A stretch of 5,110 bases of DNA, from NCBI GenBank assembly GCA_003154855.1, contig PMEV01000059.1:1-5110 (forward strand). Reading direction: 5' to 3'. The position numbers were made by a program, and so were the translations under genes. This document shows positions 1-5,110 of this stretch, in pieces. This DNA is from Bryobacterales bacterium. Lineage in GTDB: Bacteria; Acidobacteriota; Terriglobia; Bryobacterales; Bryobacteraceae. The notes beneath the pieces were generated by a model. It was not told the origin of the DNA. It did no database searches and worked only from the letters and a program-made list of their open reading frames with translations. Each line of letters begins with the position of its first letter. Position 1 is the first letter of the stretch.

Positions 1-144
1 GGGATCGCCAGACCCTGCGGGCGCTTCTCGACACCATCCCCGCATCGCGAACACCGCTAAGCGAGTCCGCTTGGTCCGCACATCGTCCCGTGTCGGCTTC
101 CGCCCGACGGCGTTGTTGTCCCGCCTCACACGCGAGCGGATCTC
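1..144. other. Left-edge region without a supported gene
   Basis: No start codon with a convincing frame is seen on either strand. A plus-strand frame is open from base 3 to 175 and could be the tail of a gene to the left, but its composition is not persuasive and it would overlap the end of the BON gene. Two small hairpins occur: AAGCG/CGCTT at 59-72 with a four-base loop, and GTCGG/CCGAC at 92-108. The second lies about 40 bp past the BON stop codon, but neither has a T-tract. Confidence 0.3.
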
Positions 145-702
145 TCAGTTCGACGAAGTGGCCTTTTGATTCTTAACCTGCAGCTCGTTTACGACCTGCC
201 GGACGTTGGGAACTGAAGACGCGATGCTTTCGGCCTGCTGGCGCTTGGATTGAGAGTTGACCTCGCCCGTCAGCGTGACGACTGCGTTCTTGACATCGTA
301 CTTTACGCTCTTGTGAAGCTTGTTCTGGATGAGAGCGGCATCCAGGTTCTTCTCAATGCCTCCGTCCAGATCCGAATTCACGGCCTTGGCGGCACTTTCG
401 CTTCCGACCGGAGTCACTGCAATCTGGTTGGCCACAACTTGCCCCGCGGCCAGCGGCGTTGCAATGGATTCCGCTTGTGCCTTGTCGCTGTCGGTCGCGA
501 CGTGTCCGCCCAGGGTCACTACGCCCTTCTCGCGATCCTGACTTACGGAAACATCTTTGAAACCGGCCTGATCGAGCGATTGGCGAATGTTGCCGGCAAC
601 GTCGGCGGATTTCGCGGGCGTCTGGGAGCATCCTGCAAGAATTCCAGCGGCCAGCAACGCAAGCGATGCGGCGCATAAACTGAGAGTTTTCAAGTGGAAC
701 AT
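145..702 (-). CDS. Lipoprotein with two BON domains
   Basis: Predicted envelope lipoprotein of 185 residues. The N-terminus has a short basic n-region (MFHLK), a hydrophobic stretch rich in Leu and Ala, and a lipobox LAGC at residues 22-25, so Cys25 should be lipidated after signal peptidase II cleavage. Two BON domains follow, at about residues 34-98 and 113-177. Each has the alpha-beta pattern with a VTLxGxV core strand (VVTLGGHV and VVTLTGEV) and an AESIA helix segment. BON domains are known from OsmY and related proteins and are thought to bind phospholipid or other envelope surfaces. I chose the ATG at 702 because it opens directly into the signal peptide and has GGAAG five bases upstream. 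In-frame starts at 714, 717 and a TTG at 819 would add a tail that spoils the signal peptide. The gene lies downstream of the reductase, but the 242-bp gap suggests separate transcription. The family call is secure; the role is not. Confidence 0.88.
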   Translation of the reverse strand: MFHLKTLSLCAASLALLAAGILAGCSQTPAKSADVAGNIRQSLDQAGFKDVSVSQDREKGVVTLGGHVATDSDKAQAESIATPLAAGQVVANQIAVTPVGSESAAKAVNSDLDGGIEKNLDAALIQNKLHKSVKYDVKNAVVTLTGEVNSQSKRQQAESIASSVPNVRQVVNELQVKNQKATSSN

Positions 703-852
703 CCTTTCTTCCATCATGCATGGCCTGAGCAGATTTGGGACCACACCGGAATGATGGAAACAACGAGGCGCCAAGTCTGAGAAACGTACGCAAGTGCACT
801 TCTTGCCGTCATCGGGCAAAAACTGCTGGCAGGTCGGATCTCAATCCACCGA

Positions 853-866
853 TGCCGGCGCCGGCA
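853..866. repeat. Perfect 14-bp palindrome in intergenic DNA
   Basis: The bases TGCCGGCGCCGGCA read the same on both strands. They lie in the 242-bp space between the end of the reductase gene (945) and the start of the BON lipoprotein gene (702), about 150 bp upstream of the latter. They could be an operator or simply a by-product of GC-rich intergenic sequence. No T-tract follows on either strand, so this is not an intrinsic terminator. Confidence 0.4.
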
Positions 867-899
867 ACGCAGACCCTGGTGGTCTCCGGGGAGCCGATC

Positions 900-924
900 C
901 CCGGCCTGGACCTCCCGGGCCGGG
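900..924. repeat. GC-rich inverted repeat after the reductase gene
   Basis: CCCGGCC at 900-906 pairs with GGCCGGG at 918-924 around an 11-base loop, about 20 bp past the reductase stop codon. An alternative stem, GGACC (908-912) with GGTCC (923-927), overlaps it. The location suits a transcription end for the reductase gene, but the minus-strand RNA has no U-run after the stem, so any termination would be weak or factor-dependent. Confidence 0.25.
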
Positions 925-944
925 TCCGCTCAGACCGCCTCGCC

Positions 945-2132
945 TCAAGCTCCGAAGAACCCCCGCACCCTCGCCTCCCGCTCGCTCAAACCCTCCCCCT
1001 CGAACTCCCGCGCCACCTCCTCCAGCAGCTCGGGAATCTGCAACCCCTGCGGGCACTTCTCCAAGCAATCCCGGCACTGCGAGCACAGCGACGCGTAGGA
1101 ACGTTCGCCGGTGAAAACCCCGGCCCCGCGCATCACATAGATGAACCATGCATCCTGGTTGCCGAAGCTGTGCAACGCATTGTACGCATTGAAGCTACCG
1201 GGAATGTCGACCCCCGACGGGCAAGGCAGGCAGTAGCCGCAGCCCGTGCAAGCCACCTTCATGATCTCCCGGTATTTTCCCGCCACTCGCGCGATCAGCC
1301 CGCTCTCCTCGGCCGAAAACGAGCCGGGATACGCCTCCGACGCCACCCGCAGGTTCTCTTCCACCTGCGCCTCATCGCTCATCCCCGAGAGCACCACCGT
1401 CACTTCCGGCCGGTTCCAGATCCATCGCAGCGCCCACTCCGCCGCACTGCGCCCCGCACCGGCCTCCCGCCAAATCTCCTCCACCGCCGGTGGCGGCGTT
1501 GCCCCCAGCAGGCCGCCCCGCAGCGGCTCCATCACCATCACGCCCAGTCCCTTCGCCGCGGCATACTCCAGCCCCTGGGTGCCCGCCTGCATCTCCTCGT
1601 CCAGGTAGTTGTACTGGATCTGGCAGAACGACCACGGATACGCATCCACAATGCGCTTGAACTCTTCCCGCAGCCCGTGAAACGAGAAGCCGGCGTTGAC
1701 GATTCTCCCGTCGGCCCTCGCCGTCTCCAGAAACTCCCCAACGCCCAGCGCCGCCATCCGCTCCCAGCTACTTCCATCGATCCCGTGGACCATGTAGTAA
1801 TCGATCCGCGGCGTCGCCAGCCTCTCCAGTTGCGCATCCAGAAACCGGTCCATGTCCGCCCGGCTCTTGACCATCCACGTTGGCAGCTTGGTGGCCAGTT
1901 TGACCCGTTCCCGGTATCCGCCCGCCAGCGTCCGCCCCAGGAACGGCTCGCTTTCGCCCCGATGATAGCTCCACGCCGTGTCCAGGTAATTCACTCCCTG
2001 GTCGATGGCGTGCCTGATCTGCCCGGCCGCCCTTTCTTCGTCGATCCGCCCGTCCTTCTGCGCCAGCCGCATGCAGCCGAACCCCAGGATCGACAACTCG
2101 TCCCCCGTTTTCGCCATCTTCCGATACAGCAT
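945..2132 (-). CDS. Aldo/keto reductase with C-terminal 4Fe-4S domain (COG1453 type)
   Basis: Predicted cytoplasmic oxidoreductase of 395 residues, close to the usual length of this family. Residues 1-280 form the aldo/keto reductase barrel: the start MLYRKMAKTG, the LGFGCMRL strand, and a complete catalytic tetrad that I place at Asp51 (YLDTAWSYH), Tyr56, Lys82 (ATKLP) and His116 (MVHG). Residues 290-364 carry two cysteine groups: C295, C298, C301 and C304 in CTGCGYCLPCP, then C350, C353, C356 and C360 in CSQCRDCLEKCP. These are typical ligand patterns for Fe-S clusters. AKRs usually use NADPH to reduce carbonyls; the Fe-S extension suggests electron exchange with a ferredoxin-like partner, but the substrate cannot be read from sequence. 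The ATG at 2132 has AGGGAGG four bases upstream. The gene is divergent from the PEP-CTERM gene and no obvious pathway partner is adjacent. Confidence 0.93.
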   Translation of the reverse strand: MLYRKMAKTGDELSILGFGCMRLAQKDGRIDEERAAGQIRHAIDQGVNYLDTAWSYHRGESEPFLGRTLAGGYRERVKLATKLPTWMVKSRADMDRFLDAQLERLATPRIDYYMVHGIDGSSWERMAALGVGEFLETARADGRIVNAGFSFHGLREEFKRIVDAYPWSFCQIQYNYLDEEMQAGTQGLEYAAAKGLGVMVMEPLRGGLLGATPPPAVEEIWREAGAGRSAAEWALRWIWNRPEVTVVLSGMSDEAQVEENLRVASEAYPGSFSAEESGLIARVAGKYREIMKVACTGCGYCLPCPSGVDIPGSFNAYNALHSFGNQDAWFIYVMRGAGVFTGERSYASLCSQCRDCLEKCPQGLQIPELLEEVAREFEGEGLSEREARVRGFFGA

Positions 2133-2136
2133 GGAT

Positions 2137-2143
2137 CCTCCCT
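2137..2143 (-). promoter_or_regulatory. Strong Shine-Dalgarno site of the reductase gene
   Basis: AGGGAGG on the minus strand ends four bases before the ATG at 2132. It is the best ribosome binding site in the window and fixes the reductase start codon. Confidence 0.7.
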
Positions 2144-2156
2144 AGCCGAATCGATC

Positions 2157-2165
2157 ATTCTACCA
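2157..2165 (-). promoter_or_regulatory. Possible extended -10 promoter of the reductase gene
   Basis: The minus strand reads TGGTAGAAT, a TGn extension followed by TAGAAT, which matches TATAAT at five of six positions. It lies about 25 bp upstream of the ATG and would give a short leader containing the strong ribosome binding site. No good -35 hexamer is seen 16-18 bp further upstream, as extended -10 promoters often allow. Sigma-factor preferences in this organism are unknown, so this is tentative. Confidence 0.35.
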
Positions 2166-2234
2166 TCCGCAGGCCGAATCTCCGCCTCCTGCGGGCGCCG
2201 GCCGGACAGGGCGCGGCGGCTGCCAGGGAGAGCG

Positions 2235-2244
2235 GTACTAGTAC
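2235..2244. promoter_or_regulatory. Perfect 10-bp palindrome, candidate operator
   Basis: GTACTAGTAC is a perfect dyad in the divergent intergenic region, about 58 bp upstream of the PEP-CTERM start and about 100 bp upstream of the reductase start. Further outward pairs match in part (C2233 with G2246, A2231 with T2248). It is A/T-richer than the GC-rich DNA to its left. The position and symmetry suit a dimeric regulator acting on one or both genes. No regulator gene is in the window and I do not recognise the motif. Confidence 0.35.
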
Positions 2245-2286
2245 TGTTCAGGTGCGATTGGACGTGCGGTTTCAATCGCTTTAGCG

Positions 2287-2292
2287 TATGAT
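2287..2292 (+). promoter_or_regulatory. -10-like hexamer before the PEP-CTERM gene
   Basis: TATGAT matches TATAAT at five of six positions but sits only nine bases before the ATG at 2302, which would give an almost leaderless transcript. A -35-like TTGGAC lies at 2258-2263, 23 bp upstream, which is too far for standard spacing. The true promoter may lie elsewhere in 2240-2290. Confidence 0.22.
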
Positions 2293-2293
2293 T

Positions 2294-2299
2294 AGGAAG
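2294..2299 (+). promoter_or_regulatory. Ribosome binding site that bears on the PEP-CTERM start
   Basis: AGGAAG precedes two in-frame ATG codons. It is two bases from the ATG at 2302 but eight bases from the ATG at 2308, and the second spacing is closer to the norm. The protein may therefore begin at 2308 (MRLGMK) rather than 2302 (MSMRLG). The predicted mature protein is the same either way. Confidence 0.45.
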
Positions 2300-2301
2300 T
2301 C

Positions 2302-2973
2302 ATGTCAATGCGTTTAGGGATGAAGGCACTAGGATTGTTATGGGCTGGAACGCTGCTGCCGCTCACAGCCACACCCATCAACTTCACTTTGGGCGGCGTG
2401 AACTGCGGCAGCGCCGGTATCTGCACACCCGATCCCAATGCCACCACCATCACCTTCGACTCGCTGGGGTCCTCCACCACTTTGCCATATGTCGATGGCG
2501 ATGCTACCTACACCTGGAGCGCCCCTGGCACGCCCTTCGTGAATGGTTCGGTAGGCAGCCAGTATGCTTCCCCTCCGAATGACACCACCCCCTATCTGTC
2601 GGTCGGTTCTCCCGATCGGCCCGGGACCGTCACCATCGACTTCAGCCAGCCCATCCTCTATTTTGGCTTCTACCTGGGCAGCCCCGACACCTATAACGAG
2701 ATCTCGTTCTATGGGCCCGACCTGACCTTGATAGAGTCGTTCACCGGGAATCAACTGATCAACCCTGGCAACGGCAACCAATTGCTCGGGAATTTTGTGA
2801 ACTTCTTTATCTCCGGCGGTGGGGTCGGCGAAATCGTCATGTCCTCCGCGACCCCGGCCTTCGAAACGGATAATCACGCTTACGATGTTGCCCCCGAGCC
2901 CGGCACCTGGTGCTTGTTGGGCCTGGGTCTGGCTCTGGTAGCCGCCGCACGCCGGCGATTCCATCGCGCTTAG
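2302..2973 (+). CDS. PEP-CTERM surface protein, exosortase substrate
   Basis: Predicted exported protein of 223 residues. Residues 1-23 look like a Sec signal peptide (hydrophobic core ALGLLWAGTLLPL). The C-terminus is a textbook PEP-CTERM tag: PEPGT at 198-202, a hydrophobic helix to about 216, then the basic cluster RRR at 217-219. Exosortases are known to cleave such tags and pass the protein to the outer surface. The central part is rich in Ser, Thr, Gly, Pro and Asn, as expected of an extracellular beta-rich domain. Segments such as GSVGSQYASP, TVTIDFSQPILYFGFYLGS and DTYNEISFY resemble, from memory, the cyanobacterial Npun_F0296-type exosortase-dependent family; that finer assignment is less certain. 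There are two Cys in the mature part (35 and 41) and one in the tag (204). No exosortase gene is in the window. The gene looks A/T-richer than its neighbours and stands alone between a divergent and a convergent gene. Confidence 0.9.
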   Translation: MSMRLGMKALGLLWAGTLLPLTATPINFTLGGVNCGSAGICTPDPNATTITFDSLGSSTTLPYVDGDATYTWSAPGTPFVNGSVGSQYASPPNDTTPYLSVGSPDRPGTVTIDFSQPILYFGFYLGSPDTYNEISFYGPDLTLIESFTGNQLINPGNGNQLLGNFVNFFISGGGVGEIVMSSATPAFETDNHAYDVAPEPGTWCLLGLGLALVAAARRRFHRA

Positions 2974-2983
2974 CTCTGCGCGC

Positions 2984-3002
2984 CCGGCTGCTCCGCGGCC
3001 GG
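2984..3002. terminator. Possible weak bidirectional terminator hairpin
   Basis: CCGGC at 2984-2988 pairs with GCCGG at 2998-3002 around a nine-base loop, and two or three more pairs form if one C is bulged. It occupies the 31-bp space between the converging stop codons of the PEP-CTERM and DUF362 genes, where a shared terminator would be expected. Neither strand has a proper T-tract after the stem, so the call rests mainly on position. Confidence 0.3.
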
Positions 3003-3004
3003 CG

Positions 3005-4063
3005 TCAAATCTCTCTCGCCGCCCAATACGGCCGGATCTTCTCCCAGACCACCAACTCCGGCTTGGCGAACGCTCTCCGCGCTCTCTCGATCAGCTCGCC
3101 CCGCACCTCGATCTCATCGAGCGCGGTGGGCAGTAGTCCAGCCTTGTTGGCCCAGGCGAACGTCGGCACTTCGCGCGGCTCGAATCCCATCAGGCTCGCC
3201 GCCACCATGTCGGTCGCCACCGGGTTCGTCCCCGCCACGATTACGTCCATCTTCACCAGCTTCCCGTTGGACGGACCGTTGCCTTCCATGGCCATCCAGC
3301 CATCCACCACCACCAGTCCCAGCTTGTTGGCGCGCACCATGTCCACCACCACCGCCGACGCCGCCGTCGGCTCGATCTTGGCCGCCGTGTCGTGCATCTG
3401 CCCGCGGATGGACTGGTACACCGTGCCCGGAAACACGCCCACCAGGTTCTTCATGCCCAGCGTCACCGTCGCCATCTGGTGCGTCTTCATCATGGGCACG
3501 GAGCACAGCAGGTCCGTCTCGGCCAGAGCTCTGCGGATGGTCAGCTTGCCGTAGACGAACCCGCCCGGCACCGCGACCTCCGCCATTTCCCCGCAATGCA
3601 GATTGACCAGCGGAACGCGCAGCGTCTTCCCCAGCTCCGCGTACCCGAGCTGCTCGAAGACGTACTGCTGCATCGGTTCGAGAATCTCGCGCTTCCGCGT
3701 TCGGAAGATCTCCCCGCCGATCACGTTGAACTTCTCCGCCGCCGCCGAGCCTTCCCCGATCGACACCTGCTTTCCCGCCCGTTGCATGAGCAGCGCCAGC
3801 GCCCGGATCACCTCCGGTTTGGTCGTCGCCTCGCGTTGGGTCGAGACCAAGTTCGGCTTCAGCAGGATCGTCTCTTTGCCCTTGGCGATCCGCTCCATCC
3901 CTCCCAGCAGATCGATGGCCTCCTCGACCGCCGAGCCGATCTTGTCGTTCTTGATGCGGACCACGCTGACCACGGGTTTCGCTGCGCCCGTCGCAGCCGC
4001 CAGACGTCCCAGCGCCAGCCCGGCCGCGCCAGTAAGCAGGAATTCTCTCCGGTTCAGCTCCAT
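3005..4063 (-). CDS. Tat-exported DUF362 domain protein
   Basis: Predicted exported protein of 352 residues. It starts with a twin-arginine signal, NRREFLLTG at residues 4-12, a hydrophobic segment and a likely cleavage near residue 28 (ATGAA), so it is probably moved folded across the inner membrane. Residues 33-330 match the DUF362 family: ILLKPNLVS (66-74), VPMMKTHQMATVTLGMKNLVG (189-209), DGWMAMEGNGPSNG (254-267) and NPVATDMVA (280-288). Some DUF362 proteins carry ferredoxin-type Cys clusters; this one has only two isolated Cys (157 and 187), so it lacks that module. The reaction is unknown. The ATG at 4063 has AGGGAAG five bases upstream and opens straight into the Tat signal; a GTG at 4093 would add ten residues with no benefit. 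It is the last gene of the leftward cluster, 48 bp after the small gene upstream. Confidence 0.9.
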   Translation of the reverse strand: MELNRREFLLTGAAGLALGRLAAATGAAKPVVSVVRIKNDKIGSAVEEAIDLLGGMERIAKGKETILLKPNLVSTQREATTKPEVIRALALLMQRAGKQVSIGEGSAAAEKFNVIGGEIFRTRKREILEPMQQYVFEQLGYAELGKTLRVPLVNLHCGEMAEVAVPGGFVYGKLTIRRALAETDLLCSVPMMKTHQMATVTLGMKNLVGVFPGTVYQSIRGQMHDTAAKIEPTAASAVVVDMVRANKLGLVVVDGWMAMEGNGPSNGKLVKMDVIVAGTNPVATDMVAASLMGFEPREVPTFAWANKAGLLPTALDEIEVRGELIERARRAFAKPELVVWEKIRPYWAAREI

Positions 4064-4068
4064 ATACT

Positions 4069-4075
4069 CTTCCCT
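4069..4075 (-). promoter_or_regulatory. Ribosome binding site fixing the DUF362 start
   Basis: AGGGAAG on the minus strand lies five bases before the ATG at 4063. It supports that codon over the in-frame GTG at 4093 and puts the twin-arginine motif at the very N-terminus. Confidence 0.6.
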
Positions 4076-4111
4076 ACGCTGCCCTGCCCGCACAAGTTCC
4101 AGCCCTCCATA

Positions 4112-4387
4112 TCAGTACCCCGCGCCACTCTCCAGGAAATGGTATTCGCCATCCAGGACACCGGACGTCTTTCCGGCCTCCGCCGCCGCCGGGTTGCTGA
4201 CGAACGCCCGCGCTTTCTCGCTATCGGTCACCTCGAACAAGAAGAATACCTGGTTCGGGTCTTCCACCCCGCGCCAGATGTTCCGCAGATGCAGCCCCGC
4301 AGCGCGGTGCGCCGAGGCATGCGAATCGAAGACGCTCTTCCAGCGCGAGAAATCCGCCACGCGGTTCCGGCATAACATCACGATCAT
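4112..4387 (-). CDS. Small protein, probable dimeric alpha/beta-barrel fold
   Basis: Predicted soluble protein of 91 residues with no signal peptide or membrane segment. The order is a short strand (MIVMLCRNRV), a helix starting DFSRWKSVFDSH at 12-23, a conserved-looking Ala-Gly-Leu turn, strands around NIWRGVEDPNQVFFLFEV (36-53), a helix DSEKARAFVSNP (55-66), and a final GVLDGEYHFLE segment (76-86). This layout and the DPNxVFxxFEV pattern resemble small ferredoxin-like proteins of the antibiotic-biosynthesis-monooxygenase/Dabb type, often annotated as cyclase or hypothetical. That is fold-level recognition only; no catalytic residue can be named. The ATG at 4387 follows GGGGGGA by four bases, and an ATG three codons later is possible. 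It starts 12 bp after the TrmO-like stop codon and is very probably cotranscribed with it. Confidence 0.8.
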   Translation of the reverse strand: MIVMLCRNRVADFSRWKSVFDSHASAHRAAGLHLRNIWRGVEDPNQVFFLFEVTDSEKARAFVSNPAAAEAGKTSGVLDGEYHFLESGAGY

Positions 4388-4399
4388 CGCGTCCCCCCG

Positions 4400-4642
4400 T
4401 TAGGAATATCTCCTCATCAGTTCATCCACCCATTCCGGTATCCGGGCATTTTCGACCCTGTCATATTGCGGGTAGTAAGGCTTGAGGTCCACGACCGGGG
4501 TTCCATTCCCCGCATCCAGCCCTCCCACATATTCCGGCCGCAGGACGATCTTCGAAATCACGCCTCCCCAGCTCTCGTCCACCGTTTCCTCCACGCTGGG
4601 CTCGCCCTGCCCGATGGGCCTCGCGTCAATCCGGTCGTTCAT
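4400..4642 (-). CDS. Shortened TrmO-like protein (internal deletion)
   Basis: Open frame of 80 residues that resembles both ends of TrmO/TsaA, the SAM-dependent enzyme that methylates N6-threonylcarbamoyladenosine at tRNA position 37. Residues 7-42 look like the family N-terminus (ARPIGQ, then GGVISKIVLRPEYVGGL). Residues 43-80 look like its C-terminus (DAGNGTPVVDLKPYYPQYD, then IPEWVDELMRRY). In full-length members roughly 70 or more residues lie between these blocks, including the FSHxxVxFWxH strand and the RPNPIG segment that build the cofactor site. Both are absent, with no stop or frameshift at the junction. The protein is therefore unlikely to be an active methyltransferase. I prefer the ATG at 4642 because it sits where homologues begin, although GGAAG abuts it without a gap. 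An in-frame TTG at 4681, seven bases after GAGG, would add 13 residues. The gene sits between the fucosidase and the small barrel protein. Confidence 0.7.
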   Translation of the reverse strand: MNDRIDARPIGQGEPSVEETVDESWGGVISKIVLRPEYVGGLDAGNGTPVVDLKPYYPQYDRVENARIPEWVDELMRRYS

Positions 4643-4652
4643 CTTCCGCCAT

Positions 4653-4679
4653 CCCGTCCCTGGCCCCCGCCCCAACCCC
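4653..4679 (-). promoter_or_regulatory. Potential G-quadruplex in the leader of the TrmO-like gene
   Basis: The minus strand carries five runs of three to five G within 27 bases, at 4676-4679, 4670-4673, 4664-4668, 4658-4660 and 4653-4655, separated by loops of 2, 1, 3 and 2 bases. This meets the usual G3+N1-7 pattern with a spare run. It lies in the coding-strand RNA between the fucosidase stop (4707) and the ATG at 4642, ten bases before that start, so folding could affect translation of the downstream genes. If translation begins at TTG 4681 it would lie inside the coding sequence. Confidence 0.5.
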
Positions 4680-4706
4680 AATCGCGCGCCTCAATCTTGT
4701 CGCTCG

Positions 4707-5110
4707 TCAGGCAAACGCGATCTTGAACGTCACGGCGTGATCGGACGGTTTCTCTTCCGGCAGTTCGACCTTCAGAGTCCCCGCGTCCTGAGTCCACTTC
4801 AGCTTTCCCGGGTGGCCCAACAGTTCTACTTGGCGAATCTCGGGCACGCTGTTCTCGCCGCCCAGCGCCAGCGCGGGAATCGAAGCCTCCTTGCCCGGCC
4901 AGCCCATGACGAAAGCGTACAGCGCACCGGCCTTGGTAGTGAAGCGGACATCTTCGGCGGTAAAGTCCTTGCGGGCGTTCTCGTTGAACCGCAGGTCTGG
5001 CTTTGCGGCGGGTTTCGTGCCCGGGCCGTCGCCGAAGATCTTCCACGGACGGCTGCTATAAATGCCTTCGCCATTGACCGCCATCCAGCGCGTGATCTCA
5101 TCCAGGATCT
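4707..5110 (-). CDS. Alpha-L-fucosidase (GH29), C-terminal part, cut by window edge
   Basis: The last 133 residues of a larger protein; the frame stays open through the right edge. The first visible residues, ILDEITRWMAVNGEGIYSSRPW, match the junction between the catalytic barrel and the C-terminal beta-sandwich of GH29 alpha-L-fucosidases (typically VNGEAIYGTRPW). Further on, DVRFTTKAGALYAFVMGWPG (about residues 54-73 of the visible part) is a typical start of that C-terminal domain, and the rest is strand-rich, ending in VTFKIAFA. Family enzymes remove alpha-linked fucose from glycans and are often exported. The catalytic Asp and any signal peptide would lie upstream, outside the window, so activity cannot be judged here. 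The Met at 5084 is internal, not a start. The gene heads the visible leftward cluster and ends 64 bp before the TrmO-like gene. Confidence 0.88.
   Translation of the reverse strand, partial: ILDEITRWMAVNGEGIYSSRPWKIFGDGPGTKPAAKPDLRFNENARKDFTAEDVRFTTKAGALYAFVMGWPGKEASIPALALGGENSVPEIRQVELLGHPGKLKWTQDAGTLKVELPEEKPSDHAVTFKIAFA

Noticed and set aside
3..175. Possible tail of a plus-strand gene from the left edge
   Set aside because: The frame is open, but no family is recognisable, the second half looks like non-coding composition, and it would overlap the end of the well-supported BON gene.
751..770. Sigma-54-like promoter (TTGGCG...TTGT) facing the BON gene
   Set aside because: The minus strand has GG and GT blocks, but the spacing is one base short and the essential GC of the -12 element is missing.
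735..2291. Very long open frame (518 codons) on the plus strand
   Set aside because: It lies antisense to the reductase gene and is rich in Arg, Pro, His and Leu, the usual product of reading a GC-rich gene backwards. It has no recognisable domain, while the opposite strand encodes a complete enzyme.
2338..2964. Minus-strand frame of 208 codons
   Set aside because: It is antisense to the PEP-CTERM gene, which has a signal peptide and a sorting tag. The antisense product has neither a domain nor a credible start.
3392..4403. Two long plus-strand frames over the DUF362 and small barrel genes
   Set aside because: They are mirror frames of the two minus-strand genes, with low-complexity Arg/Ser/Pro-rich products and no domain. 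They also run across the gap between two well-supported genes.
4682..4710. Intrinsic terminator between the fucosidase and the TrmO-like gene
   Set aside because: No stem followed by a T-tract is present on the minus strand. The G-rich tract further on does not have a terminator layout.

Overview
This is a GC-rich bacterial window with six protein-coding regions, one of them cut by the right edge, and no RNA genes, CRISPR arrays or insertion sequences that I can see. The gene mix points to a soil-type Acidobacteriota, perhaps of the Solibacter/Bryobacter kind: a PEP-CTERM surface protein, a Tat-exported DUF362 protein, an aldo/keto reductase with a C-terminal ferredoxin-like domain, and a GH29-type fucosidase. 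That assignment is an inference from gene content, not from a marker gene.

Left part (1-2132, minus strand). Bases 1-144 hold no gene I can support. A lipoprotein with two BON domains (145-702) follows, in the direction of transcription, an aldo/keto reductase of the COG1453 type (945-2132). The 242 bp between them carry a perfect 14-bp palindrome and a GC-rich inverted repeat, but no clear promoter or U-tract terminator.

Middle (2133-2973). A 169-bp divergent intergenic region separates the reductase from a plus-strand PEP-CTERM surface protein (2302-2973). It holds an extended -10 element facing the reductase, a -10-like hexamer facing the PEP-CTERM gene, and a 10-bp palindrome between them that could be an operator.

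Right part (3005-5110, minus strand). Four tightly spaced genes run leftward and look like one transcription unit: the C-terminal end of an alpha-L-fucosidase, a short TrmO-like protein, a small protein of probable dimeric alpha/beta-barrel type, and a Tat-exported DUF362 protein. The gaps are 64, 12 and 48 nt. The unit converges on the PEP-CTERM gene with only 31 bp between stop codons.

The most notable observation is the TrmO-like gene. It joins a recognisable TrmO N-terminus directly to a recognisable TrmO C-terminus in one open frame, so about half of the normal enzyme, including its cofactor-binding core, seems to be missing. Just upstream, on its coding strand, lies a compact run of five G-tracts that could form a G-quadruplex in the mRNA leader. 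I see no clearly new multi-gene system here; the unusual signals are this shortened gene, its leader, and the divergent operator-like palindrome.
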